Assembly (NCBI RefSeq): GCF_014779555.2
Contig: NZ_CP094357.1
Span: 2,232,001 to 2,296,000, forward strand
DNA length: 64,000 bases
Direction: 5' to 3'
DNA from: Lysobacter capsici
GTDB lineage: Bacteria; Pseudomonadota; Gammaproteobacteria; Xanthomonadales; Xanthomonadaceae
Shown here: piece after piece, positions 8,319 through 18,000 of the stretch
How positions within the stretch are numbered: the first letter of the stretch is position 1
How the letters are laid out: the number at the start of each line of letters is the position of its first letter
Notes under the pieces: model-generated
Databases searched by the model: none
What the model was told of the DNA's origin: nothing
Seen by the model: only the letters and a program-made list of their open reading frames with translations
Program-made: the position numbers and the translations under genes

Positions 8319-9095
8319 TCAGTGTTCGGCGCCGGCGGCGATGCGGCGGTCGGTGTGGGTGGTCAGCGCGGCTTCCAGCGCCACGCGCAAGCCTTGCGCG
8401 ACCGTTTCGATCGCCAGGCTCGCCACGCCGGGATGGCGCGCGGCCTGCGCCGGCGAATACGGGATATGCACGAAGCCGCCGCGCACGCCGACGGTGTCGT
8501 CGCGTTCGTGCAGCCGATGCATCAGGCCGTAGAAAACGTGATTGCACACATAGGTGCCGGCGGTCTGCGAAATCTCCGCGGGGATGCCGGCCGCGCGTAC
8601 CGCGGCGAGCATGGCCTTGATCGGCAGGTCGCTGAAATAGGCGGCCGGGCCGTCGGCGGCGATCGCGCGGTCGATCGGTTGCGCGCCGAGGTTGTCGGGA
8701 ATGCGCGCGTCGTCGACGTTGATCGCGATGCGCTCGATCGACAACTGGGCACGGCCGCCGGCCTGGCCGACGCACAGCACCAAGGCGGGACGCAGCGCGC
8801 TGATGGCGTCGTCGAGTTCGCGCAAGGACTGATCGAAGGTCACCGACAGGCAGCGCGTGGCGATGCGATGGCCGGCGATGATTTCGCCGTCCAGCAGGCG
8901 CACCGCGTCCCAGCTGGGGTTGCCCGACTCGCCGCCGAACGGCGCGAAGCCGGTCAGCAACACCGTGCGCGGCGCGTCGCGTCGGCGCGTCGATTCGGTC
9001 GCGCTCGAAGTCGGTTTCGAGGCCGATTTCGTCGTTTTCTTGGTCGCGGCGCGCTTGCGCGTTGCCGCGGATCCGGCAGCGGTCGGCTTGTTCAT
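8319..9095 (-). CDS. pcp: Pyroglutamyl-peptidase I
   Basis: The product has 258 residues. This peptidase C15 enzyme removes N-terminal pyroglutamate from peptides in the cytoplasm. The catalytic triad is visible as E121 ([18 protein letters not shown]), C184 ([15 protein letters not shown]) and H210 ([10 protein letters not shown]); the Glu-Cys spacing of 63 equals that of classic Pcp. The family core begins at [11 protein letters not shown] (about 45), so there is a 40-odd residue Lys/Thr/Ala/Ser-rich N-terminal extension that usual 215-residue enzymes lack. The start is supported by a 4-nt ATGA overlap with the DUF979 stop. Its product, free pyroglutamate, is the substrate of PxpABC encoded nearby. 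Confidence 0.93.
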   Translation of the reverse strand: MNKPTAAGSAATRKRAATKKTTKSASKPTSSATESTRRRDAPRTVLLTGFAPFGGESGNPSWDAVRLLDGEIIAGHRIATRCLSVTFDQSLRELDDAISALRPALVLCVGQAGGRAQLSIERIAINVDDARIPDNLGAQPIDRAIAADGPAAYFSDLPIKAMLAAVRAAGIPAEISQTAGTYVCNHVFYGLMHRLHERDDTVGVRGGFVHIPYSPAQAARHPGVASLAIETVAQGLRVALEAALTTHTDRRIAAGAEH

Positions 9096-10045
9096 CGCAG
9101 TGCGATCCAGTACATCAGCGCGACATTGCAGGCCAGCAATACCAGCCCGGTCGGCCATTGCGCGCGGATCACGCCGTAGGGGTCCTTCAACTCCAGCAAG
9201 GCCGCCGGCACCAGGTTGAAATTCGCCGCCATCGGCGTCATCAGCGAGCCGCAATAGCCCGAGAGCATGCCGATCGCGGCCAGCGGCGCGGCATCGGCGC
9301 CGTGGTGCTGGACCAGCAACGGCAGCGCGATGCCGCCGGTCATCACCGGGAACGCGGCGAAGGCGTTGCCCATGATCGCCGCGAACAAGGCCATGCCCAG
9401 CGCGTAGGCCATGACCACGACGAAGGCGTTGTCGACCGGAATCACCGCGCGCACCACGCCGGCCACGGCTTGGCCGACACCGCCGGCTTCGAACACGCTA
9501 CCGAGCGCGGCGAGCAGCAGCGGCAGCAACGCGGCCCAGCCGATCGAATCGACCAGACGGCGCGATTGCTCGACCCCGCTCCACGGCGTCTGCCGGGTCA
9601 GCCGGCATGCGGCGACCAAGGCGACGATGCAGGCGATGGTCAGCGCGATCAGGGTGATGTTCTTGGTTTCCAGCAACGGCTGCTCGCCGATCGATACATA
9701 TTTCAATCCCAGCGCGCCGATCAGGGTCACCGCCGGGATCAGCAGCGCGGGCCAGAACAAGCGATTGCCGAGCCGCAGCGATTCGGCCTGTTTCTCCTCG
9801 CCGGTGGTTTCGGCGTAGCGGCCCTTGCCGAGCCCGCCGAAACCGGCGAGCACCGCGAGCACCACCACGCAGCCGCCGACGACTTTGTTCGGCAGGTGTT
9901 CGGCGGCGAACATCAGTAGCGCGATCAAGCCCCAGAACAGCGCGGTGGTGTAGCGGCGCGGGTTGGCGGCATCGCGCAGGCCACGCCAGGCGAGCGCGGC
10001 GAAGTACGCGCCCATCAGCCAATAGACGAAGGTCAGGGTGATCAT
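9092..10045 (-). CDS. DUF979 family membrane protein
   Basis: The product has 317 residues and about nine hydrophobic segments, starting [20 protein letters not shown]. The family-typical stretch [31 protein letters not shown] lies near the C-terminus. DUF979 is nearly always paired with DUF969 and resembles a split transporter of the ion-transporter superfamily. Beside pcp and pxpA, the reasonable inference is uptake of pyroglutamate or pyroglutamyl peptides; transport is not demonstrated by the sequence. It overlaps both neighbours by 4 nt (ATGA at 10042-10045 and 9092-9095), which implies translational coupling in one operon. Confidence 0.88.
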   Translation of the reverse strand: MITLTFVYWLMGAYFAALAWRGLRDAANPRRYTTALFWGLIALLMFAAEHLPNKVVGGCVVVLAVLAGFGGLGKGRYAETTGEEKQAESLRLGNRLFWPALLIPAVTLIGALGLKYVSIGEQPLLETKNITLIALTIACIVALVAACRLTRQTPWSGVEQSRRLVDSIGWAALLPLLLAALGSVFEAGGVGQAVAGVVRAVIPVDNAFVVVMAYALGMALFAAIMGNAFAAFPVMTGGIALPLLVQHHGADAAPLAAIGMLSGYCGSLMTPMAANFNLVPAALLELKDPYGVIRAQWPTGLVLLACNVALMYWIALR

Positions 10046-10770
10046 GGCGACGGCGGTTCCGCGTTCGCGTCGGCCGGTTCGGTTTGCGCGTGTCCGGCGG
10101 CCTGGTGATCGCGCGCCAGCTTTCGTTCGAACCGCAGGATGCGCACGGCGTGGATGACGAACGCACAGATCGCGGTCGGAATGCCCCACAAGGCGATATG
10201 CCATGGATCGAGCGCGATCCCGTGCTCGGTGAAGAAGCTCTGGATCAACAGCACCGCGCCGAAGGCGATGAAGATGTCTTCGCCGAAGAACAGGCCGACG
10301 TTATCGGTGCCGGCGGCCATCGCGCGGATGCGCTGGCGTTCGTCGTCGTCGAGTTCGCCATGAGTGGTCTGCGCCGCGCCCTCGGCCATCGGCGCGAGCA
10401 GCGGACGCACGGTCTGCGGATGGCCGCCCAGGCTGGTCAGGCCGACCGCCGAAGCGAGCTGGCGCATCAGCAGATAGGCGATCAGCAGCCGGCCCATGGT
10501 CGCGCCGCGCAATCGCGCGATCCAGTGCTGCGCGTGCTCCTTCAGGCCGTGGCGTTCGAGCAGGCCGATCACCGGCAGGGTCAGCAGGAACAGCAGCAGG
10601 AAACGTTTTTCGGTATAGGCCTTGCCGAGCACTTCCAGCACATCCAGCGGCGACAGTTGCGCGGCCAGTCCGGTGATGAAGCCGGCCACGACCACCACCA
10701 GCGCCGGATTGAGCCGCAGCGCGAAACCGAGCACGACCGCCGCGACGCCGATCAATGGCCAATAGTTCAT
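10042..10770 (-). CDS. DUF969 family membrane protein
   Basis: The product has 242 residues with about six transmembrane segments (MNYWPLIGVAAVVLGFALRL, LNPALVVVVAGFITGLAAQL, FLLLFLLTLPVIGLLERHG and later ones). The conserved ASAVGLTSLGGHPQTVRPLLAPMAEGAA loop and GTDNVGLFFGEDIFIAFGAVLL are also present. It ends in a charged cytoplasmic tail. It is the partner half of DUF979 and likely forms a permease with it. The ATG at 10770 has a strong GGAGG upstream. A 147-bp gap separates it from pxpA, with no evident terminator. Confidence 0.88.
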   Translation of the reverse strand: MNYWPLIGVAAVVLGFALRLNPALVVVVAGFITGLAAQLSPLDVLEVLGKAYTEKRFLLLFLLTLPVIGLLERHGLKEHAQHWIARLRGATMGRLLIAYLLMRQLASAVGLTSLGGHPQTVRPLLAPMAEGAAQTTHGELDDDERQRIRAMAAGTDNVGLFFGEDIFIAFGAVLLIQSFFTEHGIALDPWHIALWGIPTAICAFVIHAVRILRFERKLARDHQAAGHAQTEPADANAEPPSP

Positions 10771-10917
10771 ATCGCCTCCTCGAAGAAACGTGGCGGGGTC
10801 GTGGGTGTCATGTGCGGGACTTCATGCGGTTCAAATTCCGCCGCGCAGGCGGATCGCGGAGGACCGTATCGAAGCCGTTGCGAGCTGGCGCAGCGAACGC
10901 GTCGATGCGATGCGTCC

Positions 10918-11661
10918 TCACAACGCCGCGATCCGTATCCCATCGGCTTGCAGCGCCTCATGCACCGCGCGCGCGAACGCCGGCGCATCGCTGCGGTCGC
11001 CGTGCAGGCACAAGGTGTCGGCGCGCAGCGCGATCTTTCCGCCGCCGGCGACGGCGACTTCGCCGTGCAACACCAGGTCGCGCACTTGCTGGATCGACTG
11101 CTCCAGCGATTCGATCACCGCGCCGGCTTGTCCGCGCGGCAGCAGGCGGCCGTTGGCGGCGTAACCGCGTTCGGCGAACACTTCGTGGGCGACGCGCAGC
11201 CCGGCGGATTCGGCCGCGTCGGTGAGTTGCGACTGGGCCAGGCCGTACACGATCAGGTTCGGATCGAACGCCGCGACCGCAGCGACGATGGCGTCGGCGA
11301 CGATGCGGTCGTCGGCGGCCAGGTTGTACAGCGCGCCGTGCGGCTTGACGTGAGTGAGCCGCACGCCTTCGTCGGCGGCGATCGCGGCCAGCCGCGCCAT
11401 CTGCCCGAGCATCAGCATGCCGATCTCGTCGCGGCTCAGCGGCAGGGTGCGGCGGCCGAAATGTTCGGGGTCCTCGAAGCCTGGATGCGCGCCGGCGGCG
11501 ACGCCGTGCTGGCGGCACAGGCGCAGGGTCGCGCGCATGCTCGCATCGTCGCCGGCGTGGCCGCCGCAGGCGATGTTGGCCGAACTGACGTAGGGCAGGA
11601 TCGCCGCGTCGTCGCCGCAGCCTTCGCCCAGATCGCAGTTGAAGTCGATGCGGTCGCGCAT
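10918..11661 (-). CDS. pxpA: 5-oxoprolinase subunit A (LamB/YcsF family)
   Basis: The product has 247 residues, the family's usual length. Landmarks are RIDFNCDLGEGCGDD, SSANIACGGHAGDDASM, GAHPGFEDPEHFGRR, VKPHGALYN, VYGLAQS and EVFAERGYAANGRL. PxpA works with PxpB and PxpC to hydrolyse 5-oxoproline (pyroglutamate) to glutamate with ATP in the cytoplasm. The ATG at 11661 starts directly on the conserved core. It lies 14 bp after the 54-residue membrane micro-protein. Its usual partners pxpB and pxpC are not adjacent here but about 10.5 kb upstream on the same strand. Confidence 0.93.
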   Translation of the reverse strand: MRDRIDFNCDLGEGCGDDAAILPYVSSANIACGGHAGDDASMRATLRLCRQHGVAAGAHPGFEDPEHFGRRTLPLSRDEIGMLMLGQMARLAAIAADEGVRLTHVKPHGALYNLAADDRIVADAIVAAVAAFDPNLIVYGLAQSQLTDAAESAGLRVAHEVFAERGYAANGRLLPRGQAGAVIESLEQSIQQVRDLVLHGEVAVAGGGKIALRADTLCLHGDRSDAPAFARAVHEALQADGIRIAAL

Positions 11662-11675
11662 GGGCCGGCGCGGGG

Positions 11676-11840
11676 CTAGTTGCGCTTGAACAGCAGGCCC
11701 AGGCCGACCACGACCAGCGCCGCCGGCCACCAGGTCACCAGGACCTTGGTCAGGCTGAGGTTGGTGTAGCCCAGGTTGTTGAGCAGGAACAAGGTGCCGA
11801 TGACGATCAGGATCAGGGCGCCGACAACGTGGGATTTCAT
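11676..11840 (-). CDS. 54-residue membrane protein, LiaI/LiaF-like TM domain
   Basis: A 54-residue protein starting MKSHVVGALILIVIGTLFLL, with two transmembrane helices (about 5-21 and 36-50) around NNLGYTNLSLTKV, and a positively charged end (FKRN). The layout, a helix, NNLG, then a second helix containing WWPAALVVVGLGLL, matches the LiaI-LiaF-like transmembrane (DUF5668) domain. The reading frame is complete (ATG to TAG) and ends 14 bp before pxpA, so it may be the first cistron of that operon. Function is unknown. No strong ribosome site is visible. Confidence 0.7.
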   Translation of the reverse strand: MKSHVVGALILIVIGTLFLLNNLGYTNLSLTKVLVTWWPAALVVVGLGLLFKRN

Positions 11841-12120
11841 CTGGGACGGGTCTCGGTTCGAAGCGGTGGGCGACGCGGGTGGGCGTCGTCGGGACAGGGG
11901 GTGAGTCTAGTCGGGTTGGGTGGGTTTGCCCAAGGGGATGGGGGGCGCCTGAGGTGGGGCGATCGTGGGTGGGGATGTTGCGCTGCGGCGTTGTGGTGGG
12001 TGTCGGTAGTTCGCCTGTTCAGGCAGTCTTTCGAGGTATTTGATTTTTTCCCGCGTCGCCGTTGGCGGGGCGCATGGATTCACGTCGTGAAGCCCGAGGC
12101 AACGTAGCGACATCGCAGCC

Positions 12121-12221
12121 CCTGTAGGAGCGACGCGAGTCGCGACCGCGCCAGTTCGACGACGCCGAAACCTGCGCCGTGGTTGTGTTTCCGCGGTCGC
12201 GGCTTGCGCCGCTCCTACAGG
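12121..12221. repeat. Paired GTAGGAGCGGC palindromic repeat
   Basis: The left arm cctgtaggagcgacgcgag and the right arm cttgcgccgctcctacagg are inverted partners with inner cgcgaccgcg / cgcggtcgcg. It is the same family as 7610-7709. Confidence 0.85.
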
Positions 12222-12227
12222 TAGGCC

Positions 12228-12490
12228 ATGCCGCTTTCGCTTGAAGCTGCGCAGTTCATCCAGCGCTGCGACGCTAGTAACTCGCGAGAACAAAAGCACA
12301 CCCGAAGGGCGGCGCACATGGATGTGCGCCGTGCGCCACCGAGACAGGATGTCTCGTGTGGCGCATGCCCGCGTCAGCAACGCACGTGCGGGCCCTTGAT
12401 TCAAAGAAAAGCGTTTTTCTTTGGTTACCTTTCTTTTGTCGCTTTTGACAAAAGAAAGTAACTCGGCCGCTTGCGGACGAAAGCTGTTGA
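12228..12490 (-). repeat. Multi-hairpin dispersed repeat, copy C (inverted)
   Basis: This is the same four-hairpin plan as copy A, read on the minus strand: H4 at 12310-12331, H3 at 12340-12356, H2 at 12429-12458 (12-bp arms) and H1 at 12467-12476. Relative to A and B, H3 has changed from gggaca/tgtccc to gagaca/tgtctc. H4 has changed from gcgtgca/tgcacgc to gcgcaca/tgtgcgc. In both cases the two arms changed together. Confidence 0.85.
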
Positions 12491-12500
12491 TCTTGCCTTT

Positions 12501-12580
12501 GGCTTCAAAAGCTCTAGAGCTTCAAAGCTTCAAAGCTTTGAAGCTTTGAAGCTTTGAAGCTTTGAAGCCTTTAAAGCTGC
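12501..12580. repeat. AGCTTTGA tandem repeat between copies C and B
   Basis: Repeats of gctttgaa and gcttcaaa, themselves palindromic around AAGCTT, sit at the centre of the large inverted repeat formed by copies C and B. Copy A is preceded by an analogous aagctcct repeat. Confidence 0.85.
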
Positions 12581-12850
12581 AAGCAGGATCAAAAGCGTTC
12601 CGCCGCTGAAGCGGCGGGTCACTTTCTTTTGTCTAAAGCAACAAAAGAAAGGTAACCAAAGAAAAATGCTTTTTGTGAATCAAGTGCCCGCAAGATCGAG
12701 GCTGACGCGGGCATGCGCCACACGGGACATCCATGTCCCGGTGGCGCACGGCGTGCATCCTGCACGCCGCCCTTCGGGTGTGCTTTTGCTAACGCGAGTT
12801 ACTAGCCTCGCAGCGCTGGATGAACTGCGCGACTTCAGGCTCGAGTCAAG
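12575..12850 (+). repeat. Multi-hairpin dispersed repeat, copy B
   Basis: Hairpins H1 at 12600-12617, H2 at 12622-12651, H3 at 12723-12740 and H4 at 12749-12769 are identical in their stems to copy A. The flanks are diverged. With copy C it makes an inverted pair spanning 12228-12850. Confidence 0.88.
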
Positions 12851-12859
12851 TCAGAGTCA

Positions 12860-12901
12860 AAGCCCAAGCCCAAGCCCAAGCCCAAGCCCAAGCCCAAGCC
12901 A
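12860..12901. repeat. Hexamer tandem repeat, aagccc x 7
   Basis: Six aagccc units and a final aagcca in a row. Together with the preceding elements it fills the 11841-12933 gap, in which I see no gene. Confidence 0.9.
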
Positions 12902-12933
12902 GGTTCGAATGGTAGTCACTGCCGCACGCGCAC

Positions 12934-12966
12934 AAAAAAACGGGGCCGCGAACGGCCCCGTTTTTT
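12934..12966. terminator. Bidirectional Rho-independent terminator
   Basis: An 8-bp stem (cggggccg / cggccccg, loop cgaa) is flanked by seven A on the left and six T on the right. It lies 41 bp past the DUF885 stop codon and can act in either direction. Confidence 0.92.
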
Positions 12967-13006
12967 GGCGAATCTTCGTTCGCGAATCAATTCGCAATGG
13001 TACGAA

Positions 13007-14863
13007 TCACATCGCGCTCCTGGGCGCCGCCTTGTCCGGCGAACCGGTCGCCGGCGGCAACGCGGTGTTTGCCGCCGGCGCGGGCGCCGCGGCCGGCTTG
13101 GGCGCCGTCCACAGCTTGGCCTGCGCCGGAACGTTCATCATCTGCCCATATACCAGCGGAATCGGCGGGCCGCCGTAGCTCAGGAACTGATCGTGGAACG
13201 CCTTCCAGCCGCCGCGGCCGCCATGGCCCGCGGTCCAGTCCTCGCGCAGCTGCATGATCATCAGCTTGCCCAGGGTGTAGTTCAGATACGCCGGGTCGTA
13301 GGTGCCGCGCGCGGCCTGCTGGCGCGCGTTGCCCGGGTCCTGGAAGGCCTTGTCCTTGAACATCTGCTCGGACTGCGCGACGGTCATGCCGCCGGTGTGC
13401 AGGCCGATCGCCGACAGATAACGCACGTTGCGCAGCAACGCATTGGTCAGCTGGCCGATGTGGATTTCCGGGCCGGCGCCGTCGAGGCCGGCGTCGAACA
13501 TCATCTCTTCGGTGTAATGCGCCCAACCCTCGGCATAGGCGTAACCGACGAACAGCTGGGCGAACTTCCACTGCGAACGGTTGGCGTGCAGGAACTGCAG
13601 GAAATGCCCCGGCCAGACTTCATGCGCCGAGGTGAACAACAAGTCGGCCTTGCCCGGCACGTAGGCGTCCTGCTCGGCCTTGGGCCACTTCGGATCGGGC
13701 GGGGCGATGTAGTAGACCGAGGGCAGGTTCTTCTCGTACGGGCCGGGGATTTCGATGTAGGCGAAGTTGTTGCGGTTGAACGGCGGCGCTTCCTCGACCA
13801 GCGCCTGCTCGGTGCCGGGGATCGACACCAGATCCTTGTCGACGATGAACTGACGCAGCCCGGCCAGTTGCTCGCGCGCGCCTTCGACCGCGCCGCCCTT
13901 GGGCTTGTCGGCGTTGGCCTTTTCGATGCATTCGACGATCGGCCGGCCCTTGGCGTATTGGTCGCAGGCGGATTTCAACGCGGCCAGGTTGCGTTCCAGG
14001 TCGGCTTCGCCGGCGGCCTTGAGCTGATCCAGCGGCAGGTCCACGCCCTCGGTGGCCTTGAGCATCTTCGAGAATTTTTCCGCGCCCAGGGCGAAGTCCT
14101 GGGTCGCCTGCGGCTTCTGCGCGGCCAGATAGTCCGACAAGCCCTGCATGGCCTCGATCGCCTTGGCGTTGGAGGCCTTGAACCGCGCCTGCAGCGCTTC
14201 GTCCTTGACCTCGGCGAAGGCCTTGGGCACGTCGTTCTTGAAGAATTCGGCGAAGCCGCCGAACACCATCGTGCCCAGGTCGATGTAGCTCGCCGGCAGC
14301 GGGCCCTTGAGATTGGCGCGGATCTGCTCGGCGGCCTTGGGCAGGTTGTCCTGATAGCTCACGAACGCGGCCATGCGCTGCGGCAGCGGCGCGTACGGGC
14401 GGGTCAGGTACATGCTCGGCGACAGGTCGCTGGCGTAGAAAGCCGGGTTCTTGCTGGCGAAGCCGGAGTCCTCCAGCCAGAACAACTGGCCGTCGATCAC
14501 CGCGCGCACGTAGTCGCGCTGGTAACGCTGCGGCGCGGTCAGGCGATCGTCGCCGAAGGCGTTGATTGCATCGCGCTGCTGGTGCAGCCACTGGATGTTG
14601 CGCTGCAGGCCTTCGGGCGAGTAATCGGGCAGGCGGCCGTCGAATTCGTGCTTGCCGGCATTGGCGCCGGCGACCGGGAAGTGTTCGAAGAAACCTTGCA
14701 GGAAGCCGTCGACGGCGGCGTCCCATTGCGCGCCGGCCGGCTGCGCGGCGGCGGCCGGCGCGGGATCGGCCGACGCGGCGGGCGGCGCGGTTTCGGACTT
14801 GCAGCCGGCGGCGAGCGCGGCGGCGACACAGGCGGACAACGACAGCAGACGCAGGCTACGCAT
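13007..14863 (-). CDS. DUF885 family lipoprotein, putative metallopeptidase
   Basis: The product has 618 residues. A lipoprotein signal ends in LAAG|C with C21 as the lipidated residue. An Ala/Pro-rich linker leads into a long helical DUF885 domain. The family's metal-site signature is present: H414-E415-V-W-P-G-H419 followed by E445 in YAEGWAHYTEEM. DUF885 proteins are predicted zinc peptidases related to carboxypeptidase-like folds. An envelope-bound peptidase role is inference. The ATG at 14863 has CGGAG upstream. It follows kinase 1 by 157 bp on the same strand, separated by a GC hairpin (14920-14949) without a T tail. Confidence 0.9.
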   Translation of the reverse strand: MRSLRLLSLSACVAAALAAGCKSETAPPAASADPAPAAAAQPAGAQWDAAVDGFLQGFFEHFPVAGANAGKHEFDGRLPDYSPEGLQRNIQWLHQQRDAINAFGDDRLTAPQRYQRDYVRAVIDGQLFWLEDSGFASKNPAFYASDLSPSMYLTRPYAPLPQRMAAFVSYQDNLPKAAEQIRANLKGPLPASYIDLGTMVFGGFAEFFKNDVPKAFAEVKDEALQARFKASNAKAIEAMQGLSDYLAAQKPQATQDFALGAEKFSKMLKATEGVDLPLDQLKAAGEADLERNLAALKSACDQYAKGRPIVECIEKANADKPKGGAVEGAREQLAGLRQFIVDKDLVSIPGTEQALVEEAPPFNRNNFAYIEIPGPYEKNLPSVYYIAPPDPKWPKAEQDAYVPGKADLLFTSAHEVWPGHFLQFLHANRSQWKFAQLFVGYAYAEGWAHYTEEMMFDAGLDGAGPEIHIGQLTNALLRNVRYLSAIGLHTGGMTVAQSEQMFKDKAFQDPGNARQQAARGTYDPAYLNYTLGKLMIMQLREDWTAGHGGRGGWKAFHDQFLSYGGPPIPLVYGQMMNVPAQAKLWTAPKPAAAPAPAANTALPPATGSPDKAAPRSAM

Positions 14864-15020
14864 TGCGTTTTCTCCGGGAAGCGGCGAGGACGTGCATGGC
14901 CGCGACGACGAGACTGGGGCGGCCCGACCGACGATCCTGAGTCGGGCCGCGACGGCTGACCAGTGCCTTTTGCCCTATGGCTCGCGGCCGCTCCACTCGC
15001 GCGCCGCGGCCGCGGCCCGC

Positions 15021-18000
15021 TCAGCCCGACCCGGCCGCGCAGGCCTGCGCGCGGCGGTTGGTCTGCTCGATCGACAGGTGATTCGCGAACAGGTTCGGCG
15101 CGAGGGCGTCGAGCGGCAAATTCCGTCGGGTCTGTTCGCGGTACTCGCGCACCACGCCGATCAGGCCGGCGTCCGCGGGCGAGGCGGTCTCGGCGAGTTG
15201 CTGCGCCTGGTCCAGCAGCGATCGGGCTTGTTCGCGCCGGCAGGTCTGGAGCGCATACAGGGCGCGATAGACCAGGGCCTGCGCCGCCATGATCGAATGC
15301 GCGCGGCGATTGCGGTCGTACTTCGCCTGATCCGCCGCGCCCGCGCCGGTGCGCGCCAACTCGGCTTGCGCCAGCTCGGCGAATCCGCGGTCGGCCTGGG
15401 GCTGGTCGTCGCGCCGGAACCGCAGGACGTTGCGGTAGAACTCCGCCTGCGCGGGCGGGATATCGCCTTTCGCGTAGTACAGGCGGGCATCGGCGGTGCT
15501 TTCCTCGATCAGGCGCGCGGCCTGATCCAACTGCGCCTCGCCGCCGTAGCGCAGCAGCGCCTGGATCAGATTGATCCGGTCGCCCGGCGCGGGCACGCCG
15601 ATCCTGCGTTTGTCGTCGATGATTTTTTCCAGCAGGGCGATGCCCTCGGCGATATCGGCCGCGGTGCGATAGGCGTCGGGCAGTTGCAGCAGGTCCTTGC
15701 CCAGATTGCCCTTGGCGCTGAGCGCGAGCGGCCCGAGCGGGCCCTGGTTGCGTTCGAGGATGGCGACGGCTTCGCGAAGCAGGCGCACGTTCTCGCGCGG
15801 ATCGCGCGCGATCGCCCACGAGGACACCGACAGCGCCCAGCCGTAGTCCGGATGCTCGCGGCCGTAGGCCGCGGTGATCGCGTCGAGCGCCTGTTTGATC
15901 TTCTGCGGCGAATCCGCGCGTGGGTATTCGCTCAGCGCGAGCAGCACGCGGGCGCGCGCGGTGACCGGATGGGTCGGGCCCAGGCTGGCCTCGCGTCCGC
16001 GCAGAAGTTGCTGCGCCAGCGCATGCTCGATCGGGCTGCGCCGGCGGCCGTGAATCCAGACCAGCAGTTCCAGCGCGTCGTCGGCGAGCACCGGATTGGT
16101 CCGGCGTATCAGCGCGATGGCTTCGCGCGTATCGGCTTCGGCCGCGGCGAAGCGGAACAGGCGGGTGAGAAATCCCGCGCGCAGGATCAGGACTTGCGCC
16201 AGCAGATCGGTATCGACCGGGCGCAGATCGCGGGTGCGGCGCAATAATTTATCCGCGGTGTCCAGCGCGGTCAGGGTGTCGCCCATGTTCCATTGCGCCT
16301 TGGCGAGTTCGGCGCCGAAGGTCACCCGCGCCAGTTGCGCGGGCCGGTCCTCGCGCTCGCCCAGGCGCTCGAGTTGCTCGCGCGCGCTGCGCTCGGCCTG
16401 GGCATGGTGGTTCTGGGTGTTGAGCATCGCCACCCGGGTGGCGGCCACGAAACTGTATTCGTCCTCGGCCGAACCCAGCACCCGCTGCGCCTGCACGGCC
16501 AGACGCTCGGCATTGCGGTAGTCGCCGATGATCGCGTAGCCGCGCGCCAGGGTCGCCAGACTGCGCGCGTGCAGGCCGGGTTGCTCGTCCAGCGGCAGGC
16601 GCTGCAATTCGTGTTCGGTCTTTTCCAGCAAGGTGCGCGAGGAAAACCGCGAGCTGCCCAGTCCGGATAGGGTCGCGGTGCCGAGCGTGGTGGCGAACAG
16701 GTTGCCGACCGTATGGGTCGCCTGGGCTTCGCGCGCCGCGCGGCTTTGCTGCCACAGCGACACGCCCAGCGTCGCGCACAGGGCCAGCACCAGCGCGGCG
16801 GCGAGCAGCGCCGCGGCCGGGCTGCGCCGATGCCATTTGCGCGCGCGCGACAGCCAATGGCCGGGGTTGACGCTGACCGGACGGTGCTCGCACCAGCGTC
16901 GCAGGTCGTCGGCGAATTCGTTGACGCTGGGATAGCGGTCCTGCGGCCGCGTCGCCACCGCCTTGAGCGCGATCGCGCTCAGGTCGCCGGCCAGTTGCCT
17001 GCGCAGCGCGCTCGCGTCGGCTGCGCCGCGTTGGCGGGCGATGAGGTCGGCGCTGTCGCCGGTCGCATCGGTGGCGTTGTCGCGGGCGTCGAGCAATCGG
17101 TCCATCGGCACCGGTTCGCCGGACGCGGCGATCGGGATCAGATTGCGCAGGCTGTGCAGCGGCGCCGGCCATTGCGCGCACAGCAGGCGATAAGTGAGCA
17201 CGCCCAGCGCGTACAGATCGGTGGCCGGGCCGTGCGCGCCGTACTCGCGCGCTTCCGGCGCGGCATAGTCGGGGGTGATCGCGATCTGCTCGCGCGGCGC
17301 GGCCTCTTGCGCGGTGAAATAGGAGGAGATGCCGAAGTCGACCAACTGCACGCGGCCGTCCTGGGTCACCAGCAGATTGGACGGCTTGATATCGCGATGC
17401 ACGATGCCTTGCGCATGCGCATACGCCAGCGCTTCGCAGACCTGGATCAGCAGGCCGACGCGTTCGCGCACGCTGGCGCGGCGGTGGTCGCACCACGCAT
17501 CCAGGGCGATGCCGTCGACGAAGCGCATCGCGAACCAGGGGTGCCCGTCCTCGTCGACACCGCCGTCGACCAGCGCGGCGATGCCGGCATGGTCCAGGCG
17601 CGCGAGCAGATTGCGTTCGTCGCGGAAGGCGGCCTGCAGCTGCGGCGTGGCCAGTTCGGTGCGGATGCATTTGAGCGCGACGCGTTGCTGATATTCGCCG
17701 TCGTCGCGATGGGCTTCATAGACCGTGCCCATGCCGCCGTGGCCGATCACCCGATCGATCCGCCACGGCCCCAGACGGGTGCCGAGGCGGACGTCGGCGC
17801 GTTCGTCCTGCTCGGCCTCGGATTCGTCGGCGTCGCCGCGTTTGCCGGCCAGAACCTGCGCCGGCGAACGGTCGAGCAGGTGGTCGTCGTCGTGGCGTGC
17901 GTCGGCGTCGAGCAAGGCGCACAGCGCGGCGTGCAGTTCGGGTTCGCGCGCGGCCAGCGCGGCCAGGGCGCGTTTGCGCTCGGCTGCGGGCAGGTCGACG

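Noticed and set aside
12965..14959. A 664-codon plus-strand open frame opposite the DUF885 gene
   Set aside because: It is an antisense shadow. The minus-strand frame has a lipobox, HEVWPGH and normal composition.
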